DNA of 64,000 nucleotides from Arthrobacter sp. Leaf137 (GCF_001423525.1 NZ_LMOI01000001.1:372001-436000), one strand, 5' to 3'; numbered from the stretch's first letter, positions 17,126 to 26,952 are shown. Program-made: numbers and translations. The notes: generated from the letters alone by a model not told the origin.

Positions 17126-18394
17126 TCAGCCCGGCTGGCAGGACTGGGCGGGCCCGTAACGGAACCAGTCCGGCAGGGCGGCGGTGAAGGCCTCCCGGAC
17201 GGCCGGCGTATTGGTGACAGTCCAGTCCACGCGCCCCTTGACCTCCACTTCGTTCTTGTCCCATTCGAACCAGTTGATCATCTTCAGCTGCGGGAATTCG
17301 GTGGCCAGGTCCGGGCTGAACAGCTGCTCCCACCAGGCACGCTTGATGTCCAGCTCGGCCGCACCGCCGGCGCCGGGAGCGAACAGTGCCGCGGATTCGG
17401 GGATGGCCACGGGTTTGCCGTGCTCCTGCCCATAGACGTGGTAGAAGTCCGTCAGGAGGCTGTCGTCACCGTTGGCGCCCACGTAGTTGCCGGTGAGCTG
17501 GTCCGTGAACTTGTTGGCCTCGGGCAGTTCGTTCTCGCCCCACGGGTACTTTGCGCCCCAGTGGTAAAGGGACATGCCCACCCAGTCCACCGCGTCGTCG
17601 CCCGGGTAATACGGCGCGTAGGAATCGTCGGCCATGGTGACGGTGCCGTCGCCGTCAGTGTCCAGGGCGGCGAAGTCCGCGGTGTCCCGCTTGGCCTCGT
17701 ATTGGCCACCGGCGAACGGGTAGCCGCCGCCGTAGTTCGGCGCCCACATCATCGAGGAGCCGGGCGCCGTCGCATGGATGGCCTTTGCCATCCGGGTGAA
17801 CGCGTCCACGTACGCGGCGGGCTGCTGGGACCACGGGTACCAGGAGCCGTTCATTTCATGGGCGAACCGGACCATCACGGGAACGCCGTCGTCGTTGAAC
17901 GATGCCAGGTCTGCCGCGAGCGCGGCGACGGCCTCGTCTGTGACGGCGCCCAGGCCCTGCATGGGTTCAAGGGTGAGCAGCATGGTCTGGCCGTCGGCGC
18001 GGATCTGGCTGACCGCCTGGTCCAGGTGCGCCTTCTCCTCGGCCGTGTACGGGAACCCCGCGAAGGACACACTGACGGCGGGTTTGTGGCCGAGGTCGGC
18101 GGCGTACCGGGACAGGGGCTTGGCGTTCAGGTCCAGGTTCACGCCAAAGAGCGCGCCCGACGCCGGCACCTGGCTCTTGCGGTCCGGCACCTCGCAGCGC
18201 GGCAGGGAGGGGGTGGCCTGGGCAGCGTTGTCCCGGTCCGCCTGGTCACGGGAGGCGAGCCCGTTGGCGATGCTGGCAATGCCGATGCCGGCCGCTGCCA
18301 CGGCAATCACCACGGGCAGGGCGAAGTCCTTGAGCGATGAGGGCGTGAACCGGCGCCGGGCGGGGTCCTTGGATGGGGTTTCTTCACCGGACAT
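17126..18394 (-). CDS. GH26-like glycoside hydrolase, membrane-anchored
   Basis: Protein of 422 residues from the ATG at 18394 (an ATG at 18436 would add 14 residues; neither has a good ribosome site). An N-terminal membrane helix (FALPVVIAVAAAGIGIAS) anchors a TIM-barrel domain. RFAHEMNGSWYPW carries the probable acid/base Glu, PVAIPESA the probable nucleophile Glu, and MINWFEWDKNE a conserved aromatic site, as in beta-mannanases and related GH26 enzymes. A stretch with alternating Asp (DTDGDGTVTMADDS) looks like a dockerin/EF-hand-type calcium loop. The substrate is probably an extracellular polysaccharide. Confidence 0.8.
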   Translation of the reverse strand: MSGEETPSKDPARRRFTPSSLKDFALPVVIAVAAAGIGIASIANGLASRDQADRDNAAQATPSLPRCEVPDRKSQVPASGALFGVNLDLNAKPLSRYAADLGHKPAVSVSFAGFPYTAEEKAHLDQAVSQIRADGQTMLLTLEPMQGLGAVTDEAVAALAADLASFNDDGVPVMVRFAHEMNGSWYPWSQQPAAYVDAFTRMAKAIHATAPGSSMMWAPNYGGGYPFAGGQYEAKRDTADFAALDTDGDGTVTMADDSYAPYYPGDDAVDWVGMSLYHWGAKYPWGENELPEANKFTDQLTGNYVGANGDDSLLTDFYHVYGQEHGKPVAIPESAALFAPGAGGAAELDIKRAWWEQLFSPDLATEFPQLKMINWFEWDKNEVEVKGRVDWTVTNTPAVREAFTAALPDWFRYGPAQSCQPG

Positions 18395-18596
18395 GAAGGG
18401 GTGGGCCGCCTTTCTGACCTGCGGTTTTACCCCCATCCTAGGGGGTGGCCCGGCAACCTGCCCGTCAAACAGGTGGTGCGGGACGGCAACGCGGCGAAAG
18501 TAGAGTACCCACTACTCGTGTTCCCTTTACCGGCGCCGCCTACATTCGAGGGAAGCCGCACATCACCGCGCGGCACGGAGCGTATTGGGGGAACAG

Positions 18597-19358
18597 GTGA
18601 CAGTACAACCGGCAGTTGGCAGCAGGCGCATGGACCGGCCGGGGTTCCTGCTGGACCTGATCAGCGGCGCGGACACTGACCTGGAGTCCGTCCAGCGGCT
18701 GGCGGACAGCGCCGCTGTGGCACTCGCAGGATCGGCAGGGGTGCCGGTGGACGCCGCCGCAACCCTGACGCGGGCAGGAAACCTGCCTGCCACGGCCGGC
18801 AGCGCCACCCTTGCCTACAACGTGGCGTCGTCCGAAGACAGGTACAGCGACGGGCCCATGGCGCAGGCCGCCGCCTCGGCCGCGCCGGTCCAGGTCACGG
18901 GGGACAACTCATCGCAACGGTGGGAAGCGTACCGCCGCCGGCTGGTTGGCGCCGGTTATGGAACGGCCCTTGCCGTTCCGCTCGCCCTGGATCCCCGGTC
19001 GTCCTGCGCACTGGTGTTCCTTGGTCCCGCAGGGTTCGAATTCACGCCGGAGCTGGTGGGCGAGGTCACCTGGTTTGCCGCCGTCGCGTCGCAAAGCATG
19101 AAGCTGGCCCTCGAGGTGCGCAGTGTGCGGTCCGCCGGTGACAACCTTAAGGCGGTGTTGGAGAGCCGGACCTCCATTGATGTTGCGTGCGGCGTGATCA
19201 TGGCGCAGAACCGCTGTTCCTATACGGACGCGTTCGGCAAGCTGGCCGGCGTCTCGCGGCAGCGGAACCTCAAGGTGCGCAGCGTCGCGGAGAACGTCCT
19301 CAAGGCGCTGCCCAACGGGTCGCCGGCCACCCGGTTCGAGCCGCCCGCGCTGGCGTAG
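18597..19358 (+). CDS. GAF and ANTAR domain regulator
   Basis: The GTG at 18597 has GGGGGA 5 nt upstream and gives 253 residues. A GAF-type sensor domain (about 25-180) is followed by an ANTAR RNA-binding domain (about 185-245) with SRTSIDVACGVIMAQNRCS. ANTAR proteins bind paired hairpins in nascent RNA and prevent termination. No phosphoacceptor receiver domain is present, so the signal is probably sensed by the GAF domain. The RNA target is unknown. Confidence 0.88.
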   Translation: MTVQPAVGSRRMDRPGFLLDLISGADTDLESVQRLADSAAVALAGSAGVPVDAAATLTRAGNLPATAGSATLAYNVASSEDRYSDGPMAQAAASAAPVQVTGDNSSQRWEAYRRRLVGAGYGTALAVPLALDPRSSCALVFLGPAGFEFTPELVGEVTWFAAVASQSMKLALEVRSVRSAGDNLKAVLESRTSIDVACGVIMAQNRCSYTDAFGKLAGVSRQRNLKVRSVAENVLKALPNGSPATRFEPPALA

Positions 19359-19376
19359 GGGGACGGAACGTCACAT

Positions 19377-19481
19377 TTAGTGCCGGGCTTTGGCCCGGAT
19401 GACTCCGGCGGCCAAAAGCCCCACGGCGCCGAGTGAGGCCAGCATGCCGCCAAGTGCTGCAACGTATTCGGTGATGCTCAT
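19377..19481 (-). CDS. 34-residue single-pass membrane protein
   Basis: Short gene with a good ribosome site (AAAGGGAG, about 8 nt before the ATG at 19481). The product begins MSITEYVAALGG, is mostly one hydrophobic helix (GMLASLGAVGLLAAGVI) and ends in a basic tail (RAKARH). It fits the many short membrane proteins of actinobacteria. It is convergent with the ANTAR gene. Confidence 0.55.
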   Translation of the reverse strand: MSITEYVAALGGMLASLGAVGLLAAGVIRAKARH

Positions 19482-19702
19482 CGCGTCCACTCCCTTTCCG
19501 AACTGCCTGATGAGCCCAACGTACGCGTCAACAGTCAAGGTTCCCCGAAGGATCGCCCGCGGGTTGGGTCAAGATTGGTGCAGACCAGAAGGCCTGGCTG
19601 CCCGCTGACGCACTGCATGCCTCGCAACGGCCCACAAACTGGTGCGGGCAATCCAGGTCCTGGCCGTCGGATGACGGCAGCCTCACACGCATGGCGGACC
19701 GC

Positions 19703-19840
19703 CTAACCCGCAACCGCGAACATGGCGATGCCCACAGCCACCAGAAGGGCTATGCCGAGGAACACGAATCCCTGGGCGGTTCCCTTGGCGGCACCGGGCA
19801 TCCGGCGGCGCCCACGCTTCCTAACAATTATTTCAGCCAT
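19703..19840 (-). CDS. 45-residue basic single-pass membrane protein
   Basis: Starts MAEIIVRKRGRRRMPG, then a hydrophobic helix (FVFLGIALLVAVGIAMFAVA). A strongly basic N-terminus and single helix suggest an inner-membrane peptide with the N-terminus in the cytoplasm. It has no classic ribosome site; instead an inverted repeat lies immediately upstream. No family is recognised. Confidence 0.5.
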   Translation of the reverse strand: MAEIIVRKRGRRRMPGAAKGTAQGFVFLGIALLVAVGIAMFAVAG

Positions 19841-19858
19841 GCACCGAATGTACGGTGC
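19841..19858. promoter_or_regulatory. Inverted repeat GCACCG-N6-CGGTGC
   Basis: Perfect 6-bp arms with a 6-nt loop directly before the ATG of the 45-residue membrane protein, where a ribosome site would be expected. It could be an operator or an RNA hairpin in the leader. Confidence 0.4.
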
Positions 19859-20019
19859 GGCAATCCCCTACACACGAGAAGTGCGTACTTGTCTTGGTCG
19901 ATTCCACTACTCGATTTAGCACCTGCCTGCCGCCGTCATGCCGGGTGCCCGCAGCTGAAACATCCAGCCGGGAGCGCGAATCAGACAGTATGCTTCAACA
20001 ACGTTGACGTAACCGGGGC

Positions 20020-21696
20020 ATGGCTGGGGGCACGATGCTATTCGACTGGGGAGCCCGCTACTTCCGCACGCTCGGGAGGAGGGGCCGCACGGTCCTGTTC
20101 CAGTTGCCGCTGACCGGCACCATGCTGCTGGTCATCCTCCTGGCATCGGTCCTGCACCCGGACCTGAAGTGGTCCGCGGCATTCGTTTCCTCCCTGGCTT
20201 TCCACGCCGTCCTGCTGGCCGCGTGCGCCGCCATCCCCTGGGACCGGCTGCCGGAGCGGGCGGTCCTCGCCATCCCCGTGCTGGACTGCCTGGCCGTCGG
20301 GTTGTCACGGGAAGCCGGCGACCAGTACTTGTCCGTGCTGAGCTTCCTGCTCGTCTTCCCGGTGGTCTGGCTGTCCTATGGCCCGCGCCGGGGCGGCGTG
20401 ACTCTGGCGGTAATCGCGGCCATCCTCAGTGTGGCCCTCCCGCCCATGATTCTCGGTTCGGGCTTCACCAGCGCTTCGTTTATCCGCGCGGTACTGCTGC
20501 CGGTCATCCTGGGCGCCATCGCCTTCACCACGTTCGGCGTGGCCAACGCCCTGCGCCTGCAACGGCACCGGCTGGAAGAACGGGAGGCAGAGGTCAGGGA
20601 ACTCCTCGCGGCCAGTGAGGACCGGGAACAGCTGCTGGGCACCGTGATGGACACCGTCAGCGTGGACGTCTGGGCGCTTGACCGGAAGGGGCGGACCATC
20701 CTCACCAACCGCCACCACGGCAGCCAGTCCGGCGGGGCCGTCCAGCACGAGCCCGCCCCCGCGGAGGCGGACCGGCCCGTTTTCGGGATCGACCGGAACG
20801 AACCCCTTCCGCCTGAACAGCACCCCCGAGCACGCGCAGCGCAGGGGCAGTCCTTCACCGACGAGCTCGTATGGATCGGCACGGGCAACAGCCAGCGTGC
20901 CTACTCTGCCACGTGCCGCCTCATCCCGGGCTCCGACGGCCGGCAGTCGGGCGCTGTCCTGGCCCTCACGGACGTCACCGCCCTGGTGGAGGCCCTTTCG
21001 GCCAAGGACCAGTTCGTGGCAAGCGTCTCCCACGAACTGCGCACGCCGCTGACTTCGATCCTGGGCTACCTGTCCATCGCCATGGACGAGGAGGGGCTGG
21101 ACCCGGAACTGGAGCACTGCCTGGAAGTGGCCAAGCGCAACGCCGAGCGCCTGTTGAACCTGGTGGCGGACCTGCTGACCATCGCATCCGGCACGCTCAC
21201 CGTCCGGCCACGGCCGGCGGATCTGGCGGAGGTTGCCGCGCAGAGTGTGGACGCCGCACAGCCGCGGGCCACCTCCGGCGGAGTCACGCTCAGCCTGGAA
21301 ACCGAGGGGCCCGCAGCGGGTCGCTTCGACCCGGACCGGCTGGGCCAGGCCATCGACAACCTGGTCTCGAATGCCATCAAATACACACCCAAGGGCGGCA
21401 CGGTGACAGTGCGCGTGCGCAGGGAGGACGGCTACCTGGTGTGCGAGGTGGCCGATACCGGCGTTGGCATGACGGACGAGGACCTGGCGAACGCGTTCAC
21501 GCGTTTCTTCCGGACGGCCAGCGCCCACTCGTCAGCGATTCCGGGCGCGGGCCTCGGCCTCGCCATCACCCGGTCCATCATCGAGAACCACCGCGGCAGC
21601 GTCACGCTGGCCAGCCGCCACGGCCAGGGGACCACGGCAAAACTGACTCTGCCCGAGTCGCATGCGGTGGAAGGATCCCCCGCCGGCACGAGGTAG
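20020..21696 (+). CDS. Membrane histidine kinase with PAS-like domain
   Basis: Orphan kinase of 558 residues. About six hydrophobic segments (about 25-180) form the membrane part, then a coiled region and a PAS-like domain (about 200-325), a HisKA domain with H338 in SVSHELRTPLTSIL and an ATPase domain with DTGVGMTDED and GAGLGLAITRSI. The ATG at 20020 is used; the ATG at 20035 also has a purine-rich site. No response regulator is adjacent, so its partner lies elsewhere. Confidence 0.88.
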   Translation: MAGGTMLFDWGARYFRTLGRRGRTVLFQLPLTGTMLLVILLASVLHPDLKWSAAFVSSLAFHAVLLAACAAIPWDRLPERAVLAIPVLDCLAVGLSREAGDQYLSVLSFLLVFPVVWLSYGPRRGGVTLAVIAAILSVALPPMILGSGFTSASFIRAVLLPVILGAIAFTTFGVANALRLQRHRLEEREAEVRELLAASEDREQLLGTVMDTVSVDVWALDRKGRTILTNRHHGSQSGGAVQHEPAPAEADRPVFGIDRNEPLPPEQHPRARAAQGQSFTDELVWIGTGNSQRAYSATCRLIPGSDGRQSGAVLALTDVTALVEALSAKDQFVASVSHELRTPLTSILGYLSIAMDEEGLDPELEHCLEVAKRNAERLLNLVADLLTIASGTLTVRPRPADLAEVAAQSVDAAQPRATSGGVTLSLETEGPAAGRFDPDRLGQAIDNLVSNAIKYTPKGGTVTVRVRREDGYLVCEVADTGVGMTDEDLANAFTRFFRTASAHSSAIPGAGLGLAITRSIIENHRGSVTLASRHGQGTTAKLTLPESHAVEGSPAGTR

Positions 21697-21716
21697 CAAA
21701 GGCCAGGCACGGGAGA

Positions 21717-21751
21717 GGCCGGGCACCCGGAATAAAACCCGGCACCCGGCC
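21717..21751. terminator. Convergent terminator hairpin
   Basis: A GGCCGGG/CCCGGCC stem (717-723 with 745-751) encloses a second CCGG-rich part and an AATAAAA loop. It lies between the plus-strand kinase (stop 21696) and the minus-strand yceI gene (stop 21776). Confidence 0.6.
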
Positions 21752-21775
21752 TGTAGCCGAAACAGCGCTGCAGCG

Positions 21776-22327
21776 TCAGCCCTGCTTAACGAGGGCAGCC
21801 TCCAGGTTGATCTTCACCTTGTCGCTGACCAGCACTCCCCCGGCTTCCAGCGCGGCGTTCCACGTCAGGCCGAAGGCCTTGCGGCTGATCTCGGTTTCGG
21901 CGGAGAAACCGGCCCGCGTGGCCCCGAACGGGTCCACGGCCACGCCGGTGAATTCAACCTCCAGTTCCACGGGCTGGGTGACGCCCTTGATGGTGAGGTC
22001 ACCGGTGAGGGTGTAGTCCTCGCCGTCGCCCGTGATGGACGTGCCGCGGAAGGTCATCTCCGGGTACTTTTCGACGTCGAAGAAGTCCTCGCCCTTGACG
22101 TGGCCGTCGCGGTTGGCGTCGCCCGAGTCGAAGCTGGCGGTGGCCACTGTTGCGCGCAGGCTGGAGTCCTGCAGGGAGTCACCAACCCGGGCTTCGGCCT
22201 CGGCCTGGGTGAAACGGCCGCGGACTTTGCTGATGCCTGCGTGCCGGACACTGAACCCGATCTCGCTGTGGGACATGTCCAGGGTCCACGTCCCGGGGGT
22301 CAGTTCCTGGGGAAGAGTCATGGCCAA
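21776..22327 (-). CDS. YceI family lipid/isoprenoid-binding protein
   Basis: Protein of 183 residues with the full family profile: GTWTLDMSHSEIGFSVRH at the start, ANRDGHVKGEDFFDVEKYP in the middle and LTIKGVTQPVELEVEF near the end. YceI folds as a lipocalin-like barrel that binds polyisoprenoids. There is no signal peptide, so this copy is cytoplasmic. A strong AGGAGA ribosome site precedes the ATG. Confidence 0.92.
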   Translation of the reverse strand: MAMTLPQELTPGTWTLDMSHSEIGFSVRHAGISKVRGRFTQAEAEARVGDSLQDSSLRATVATASFDSGDANRDGHVKGEDFFDVEKYPEMTFRGTSITGDGEDYTLTGDLTIKGVTQPVELEVEFTGVAVDPFGATRAGFSAETEISRKAFGLTWNAALEAGGVLVSDKVKINLEAALVKQG

Positions 22328-22448
22328 TCTCCTCTTGTTCGAAGGTCTGCGGGCACGGGCAGCCCGCCGCCGGCGTGTGCCGTCGTGGCCAGCCTATTCC
22401 CCGCAGCGCCGCCTGGGCAGGGCCGATGGGCCATAGTTCATCTGCCGG

Positions 22449-23687
22449 CTACCGGGCGGTCACCAGTTCACGTGCCTTCCCGGCAGCAGGCTTGGGCGCA
22501 GGGCGTACGACGGCGGGCTCAAGCCTTTGGTTTGCCCAGCGGCGGATGGGTGCCTCCACCAGCCGCGAGGAGGCGAACGCCAGCACCACGGTGAGGACGG
22601 CGGCGAACCCGACGCGGAGGGACAGCGACGGCACGAGGGGCAGCAGCAGCAGGTAGACGGGAATGTGCCAGAGGTACATGCCGTAGGAGAGTTCGCGGCC
22701 GGGCCAGGCGAGCCAGGGGTGGCTGAGGACCCGGCCCAGGAAGCCGGCCGGCTGCAGGACCAGTGAGCCGATCAGCACCGCTGCCAGCAGCGAGAGCGTG
22801 GTGGGCCCCGCGGTCCAGAACACGGTGAACCAGGTGCCGGGCGTGTCCGGTTCCTTGAGCAGGAACAGCGCTGCCACCAGCACGGTCCCCGCGGCCGGGG
22901 CACCCCAGCGCGCGGCGGAGACCAGGGCGGCGTGCACCCGGGAGCCGTTGCGGACGGCGGTGAACAGCAGCGCGAAGGCGCAGCCGATAAGCAGTTCGTC
23001 GGCCCGGGTGTCCGGCCCGTTGTAGAGCCGGTTCAGCGGCGCGCCGGACGTCACCAGGGCGAAGCGTTCCAGCACGAAGGCGGCGGCGAGTCCGGCCGTG
23101 GACCACGCGGCGGTCCGCAGCTTGCAGTACCGGAGCATGACCAGCAGGAGCACCGGCCACACCAGGTAGAACTGTTCCTCGACGGCGAGCGTCCAGGTGG
23201 GGCCGAGCGTCTCACCCGCCATCGAGTCGCCGAACGCTCCCACGTGCGCGAAGTTCATGACGTAGGCGGCGGCGGGAAGGATGAATCCTGCCTGGCCTCC
23301 CCAGCCGGAAGCGGGGAAGACGAAGCCGACGACGGCGATCACCGCGCACAGTGCCAGCAGCGCAGGCCACAGCCGGGCCAGGCGTTTGGCGTAGAAGATC
23401 CCCATGCGGACGCGGCCCGTCGCGAGCCGCTCCTTCATGATCAGCAGCGTGATCACGAAGCCGCTGAGCGTGAAGAAAACATCCACACCGATGAAGCCGC
23501 CCGGCATCTGGGCGGTGAGGGTATGGAAGAAGAACACCCCCACAACGGCCACCGTACGGAGGCCGTCCAGGGAGTGCTTCCGCCCTGAGATGATGCTTGT
23601 TTCGTACCCTGTTTCGTGCGCTGTTCTATGCGCGGACGCGCCCTCCGCAACCGACAAATTTCCACTGCTTGACCTAAGAACCACCAA
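22449..23687 (-). CDS. Acyltransferase 3 (OafA/YrhL-type) membrane protein
   Basis: Integral membrane O-acyltransferase of up to 412 residues. KHSLDGLRTVAVVGVFFFH is the hallmark N-terminal motif with the catalytic His, GGFIGVDVFFTLSGFVI follows, and about ten membrane helices fill the rest. The frame starts at TTG 23687, but the real start may be as late as the residues just before the HSLDGLR motif. Family members acetylate or acylate surface glycans, peptidoglycan or antibiotics; the acceptor is unknown. Confidence 0.85.
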   Translation of the reverse strand: MVVLRSSSGNLSVAEGASAHRTAHETGYETSIISGRKHSLDGLRTVAVVGVFFFHTLTAQMPGGFIGVDVFFTLSGFVITLLIMKERLATGRVRMGIFYAKRLARLWPALLALCAVIAVVGFVFPASGWGGQAGFILPAAAYVMNFAHVGAFGDSMAGETLGPTWTLAVEEQFYLVWPVLLLVMLRYCKLRTAAWSTAGLAAAFVLERFALVTSGAPLNRLYNGPDTRADELLIGCAFALLFTAVRNGSRVHAALVSAARWGAPAAGTVLVAALFLLKEPDTPGTWFTVFWTAGPTTLSLLAAVLIGSLVLQPAGFLGRVLSHPWLAWPGRELSYGMYLWHIPVYLLLLPLVPSLSLRVGFAAVLTVVLAFASSRLVEAPIRRWANQRLEPAVVRPAPKPAAGKARELVTAR

Positions 23688-23748
23688 GCCAGCATATATA
23701 ACGTTTCGGTAACTAGGCTAAATGGCGGCTGGGAAAAGCCTCCATGGA

Positions 23749-26571
23749 TCACCCCGGTAGGAAGTATCCGGAGACGTCCGCGATGAGGTGCGTGGACCCC
23801 GCTGACCGGTTGAACAGGATGACATATCCGTTCAACCCCACAGGTGAAGTTACGGAGTTCGCAACAATCTGGCCCCTATCAAAGTTCAGGTTGGATACGT
23901 CCGGGCGCGACGCCGTCAAGGGATACGCAGTTATGTAGCCGTTGGAGCCGGCCTGGGCCACAGTCAGGTTGAAGACTATGGCCGTGGCGTCCTCGGGAAT
24001 ACCGCGTTCACTGCTCGCCTGAATGGCCGCTTGAGAATCCGACAGGGCCGGATTGCCGGGTCGCGTGTCCAGGAAGCGTGTAGGAGCGGCCAGCGGCTGG
24101 AAGGTGCCGCCCGCTGTCGGTGTTCCCGACAGGTAGTAGCCGGACACGTCGGCGATCAGGTGCGTGGAACCCTTGGAGCGGTTGAAAAGCATCACCTTGC
24201 CGTCGGGCCCCACGGGCACGGTGACCGAATTGGGGATGATCTGCCCCGTGTCGAAGTTGACGTTGGAAGCGTCCGGCCGGTCCACTCCGGAGGGATACGC
24301 GGTGACGAAGCCGAAGGACTTCGATTCGGCAACGGTCAGGTTCAGCACAACGGCGGAGACGGTGGCCGGCAATCCGTTGGCTCCTGCCACCTGGAAGGCC
24401 CGGGCAGTATCGGGCGCGACGGCGGTGGTGTTCCGGGTATCCAGGAATCGCTTGGGTGCGATCGGCCTGAAAGCGCCCGCAGCCGTCACCTCACCTTCGC
24501 GGTAGTAGCCGGAGATATCGGCCAAAAGGTGCGTGGCCCCGGCGGACCTGTTGAAGAGTGTCACCTTCCCGTCCGCGCCTACAGGAACGGTGACGGAGTT
24601 GGCCACGATCTGGCCCTTGTCGAAGTTCACGTTGGAAGCATCCGGACGCGCGGTCCCGGAAGCGTAGGCAGTGACAAACCCGAAGGAACGGGCTTCGGCC
24701 ACGGTGAGGTTGAAGACCACTGCGGACACCTTGGCCGGTATACCGTTGCGCCCTGCCACCTGGAAGGAGACGGCGGAATCTGTGGCCACGATGGAGCTGG
24801 TACGGGTATCAAGGGCGCGGAACGGCGTGACGGTGATCAGAGATCCGGCAACCGGCGCCATGCTGGTGGCGAACTTGTGGGTCCACTCGGCTGTGGCACC
24901 GGCCATCAGGGTGTAGCCAGCGACCGCCCTTGCTGAAACGGTAATGGTTCCCGAACCGGCATGGACCCCGGCGGCCAGAACACTGCCGTCACGCACGTAT
25001 TCCACGCCCTGCAACGAGGGGACGGTCAGCGTGTCATCGTCAGCACCATCCTTGTCGGAGAACGTTACTTCAGCCGGGATGACGGTTTTGGCGGGCAGAT
25101 CCGATGCAGTGAGGGCAAGCGCCGTGCCGGCGTCCAGCAGACCCGCTCCGCAACCTTCGGTGCAGGCGACTGGGAGCGCCCGAGCGGTGGCTTTAAGCCG
25201 GGCTTCCACCATGTCCGGCGTGTAGGTGCTGCCCACTTCAGACATGAGCATGGCCGCGACGGCGGATACGTGCGGAGCGGCCATGGAAGTGCCTTGCAGG
25301 AGCTCGTAGGCCTCTCCCTCGGGCACGGTGGAGCCCAAGTTCGAGGTGGAGACGATGCCGGTCCAGGGGTTCTCACTGGTCATGTTGCTGCCGCCGGGGG
25401 CGGTGATGTCCACGGCGGACCCGTAGTTGGAGTAGTCGGCACGGGCGCCGTCGAGTCCGGAGGCAGCCACAGTGATGACGTTCTGGCAGTTGGCCGGGCT
25501 CATTTCAGACGCCGGGCGGCCGGAGTTTCCGGCGGCCGCCACCACCACGGTGCCGGCATTATGGGCAAAGTTGATGGCGTTCTGTTCGGTAACGGAGCAG
25601 GCGGAGACTCCTCCAAGGCTGAGGTTGACGACATGCGCGCGTCTAGGATTAGCGGGTACTCCGGCCACCGTGCCGCCAGCGGCCCAGATGATGGAGTCCG
25701 CCACGTCCGAGATGTAACCTCCGCAGGGGCCGATGGCGCGGATGGGCAGGATCTTCGCAGCAGGCGCGACGCCGGTAATGCCTTCGCTGTTATTTCCGAA
25801 GGCGGCAATGGTCCCGGCCACGTGCGTGCCATGCCAAGAGGAGCGTGACGCCGGGAAGCCTGGCTCGCACTGGTTGTCACTGGCCCAATCGCCCTGGTCG
25901 AGCGGGACGGGGTCACGCCCGTCGCCGTCCCGGGCCCAGTCCGGGTTGGACAGCATGTCGTAGCCGGCGAGTACGTTGTTGTCCATGTCCGAGTGATAGG
26001 TGGTACCGCTGTCCACCACGGCCACCACAGCACCCTCACCGCGGTTGTAGTCCCAGGCGGCGAGTGCCCGGATGCCGGCTGTCTCGTCCCAGAGGGCCCA
26101 CTGGGACGGGTATCCGGGGTCGTTGGGGGCAGTAGCGGTTGCCTGAACGATAGTGTCCGGCTCGGCGTAAGCCACGTCGGGGCTGGAGCGGAGTGCCGCG
26201 AGGAAGGTGTCAGCCTCGGCACCCTGAAGTGACTTGCCGGTCTTCACCACCTGCGCACCGGTAGCGGTGGCCCGTACGTACTGGGCGGCAGTGCCCACGC
26301 GGCCGGCGGCTGACCGTGCGGCTTGGGCAGTTACAGCGGCTTCGGAAGCAATGTTGCCGCGGCTCTTGAGGCCCACGATGAACTGATCCGTGGGGACCTG
26401 GGTTGAGGTGGGCTGGGGACGCGCGTCCCGGAGGGGCAGCTCGGCAGCCGTTGGCTGCTTGGTGGTCTGCGGTGGCTCGGTGGCTTGGGCGGGAAGGGCC
26501 GTCAGGGCAGCACCGGCGAGTACGGTGACCAGCGTGAGGGCAGCGGCAGCGAAGGGCCGGGGGTTGAACAT
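23749..26571 (-). CDS. Secreted subtilisin-like S8 peptidase with LDTR repeats
   Basis: Protein of 940 residues. A signal peptide (1-30, ALPAQA) and propeptide (about 60-140, ending near PDVAYAEPD) precede an S8 catalytic domain with D187 (AVVDSGT), H247 (HGTHVAGT) and S429 (GTSMAAPHV). A short Ig-like region follows. Three C-terminal repeats of about 125 residues each contain LDTR, NLTVA, a GFVTAYPSG-type motif, RPDASNVNFD, LFNRS and THLIADVSGYY. The repeats are a common actinobacterial surface module of unknown function. AAGGA lies 9 nt before the ATG. Confidence 0.93.
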   Translation of the reverse strand: MFNPRPFAAAALTLVTVLAGAALTALPAQATEPPQTTKQPTAAELPLRDARPQPTSTQVPTDQFIVGLKSRGNIASEAAVTAQAARSAAGRVGTAAQYVRATATGAQVVKTGKSLQGAEADTFLAALRSSPDVAYAEPDTIVQATATAPNDPGYPSQWALWDETAGIRALAAWDYNRGEGAVVAVVDSGTTYHSDMDNNVLAGYDMLSNPDWARDGDGRDPVPLDQGDWASDNQCEPGFPASRSSWHGTHVAGTIAAFGNNSEGITGVAPAAKILPIRAIGPCGGYISDVADSIIWAAGGTVAGVPANPRRAHVVNLSLGGVSACSVTEQNAINFAHNAGTVVVAAAGNSGRPASEMSPANCQNVITVAASGLDGARADYSNYGSAVDITAPGGSNMTSENPWTGIVSTSNLGSTVPEGEAYELLQGTSMAAPHVSAVAAMLMSEVGSTYTPDMVEARLKATARALPVACTEGCGAGLLDAGTALALTASDLPAKTVIPAEVTFSDKDGADDDTLTVPSLQGVEYVRDGSVLAAGVHAGSGTITVSARAVAGYTLMAGATAEWTHKFATSMAPVAGSLITVTPFRALDTRTSSIVATDSAVSFQVAGRNGIPAKVSAVVFNLTVAEARSFGFVTAYASGTARPDASNVNFDKGQIVANSVTVPVGADGKVTLFNRSAGATHLLADISGYYREGEVTAAGAFRPIAPKRFLDTRNTTAVAPDTARAFQVAGANGLPATVSAVVLNLTVAESKSFGFVTAYPSGVDRPDASNVNFDTGQIIPNSVTVPVGPDGKVMLFNRSKGSTHLIADVSGYYLSGTPTAGGTFQPLAAPTRFLDTRPGNPALSDSQAAIQASSERGIPEDATAIVFNLTVAQAGSNGYITAYPLTASRPDVSNLNFDRGQIVANSVTSPVGLNGYVILFNRSAGSTHLIADVSGYFLPG
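23752..24840 (-). repeat. Three C-terminal LDTR repeats of about 125 residues
   Basis: Each unit runs from a (F)RALDTR/RFLDTR motif to (I/L)ADVSGYY. Units 1 and 2 (nearest the protease domain) are most alike; unit 3 has diverged (NGYITAYPLTASRPDVSN). The protein likeness is strong, while nucleotide identity is only moderate. Confidence 0.85.
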
Positions 26572-26952
26572 GGGCGGGCATCCTTGAGACGGGCGCGGGC
26601 CACGAACAAGGGGCCTGGCGCGGACAGCCGGGAATCACCAGCTGACCCCCGCCCTGATTATAACCATCGAGTTGACTATTCGGAGGACATTACGAGAGTA
26701 CATGCCCTGTCCGCCCGCAGGGGCGTCCGTCCAACTTCCGCCCCAGCTCACTCCATCTTCTTGAGTGGGACTCGGGGACACAGCCTAGAACAACGACAAA
26801 GTCCCGAGCGAAGGCATCGTTTCCACGTCCCCCGATACTGAACGGTTAGAACCGTGTGCCGCTCGCAGCAAGGAGCACCTGGCACGAGGTTGCCTGCCAC
26901 GACAGGCTTGGCGACTTTATGTGATGGTACGGTCGCGTCTAGGAGGTCACCA
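26572..26952. other. Divergent intergenic region of subtilase and MerR genes
   Basis: About 380 bp, AT-richer than its surroundings. On the minus strand a consensus TATAAT (26657-26662) lies about 86 bp upstream of the subtilase ATG, but without a clear -35. On the plus strand AGGAGG (26941-26946) serves the MerR gene. No gene or RNA is recognised. Confidence 0.45.
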
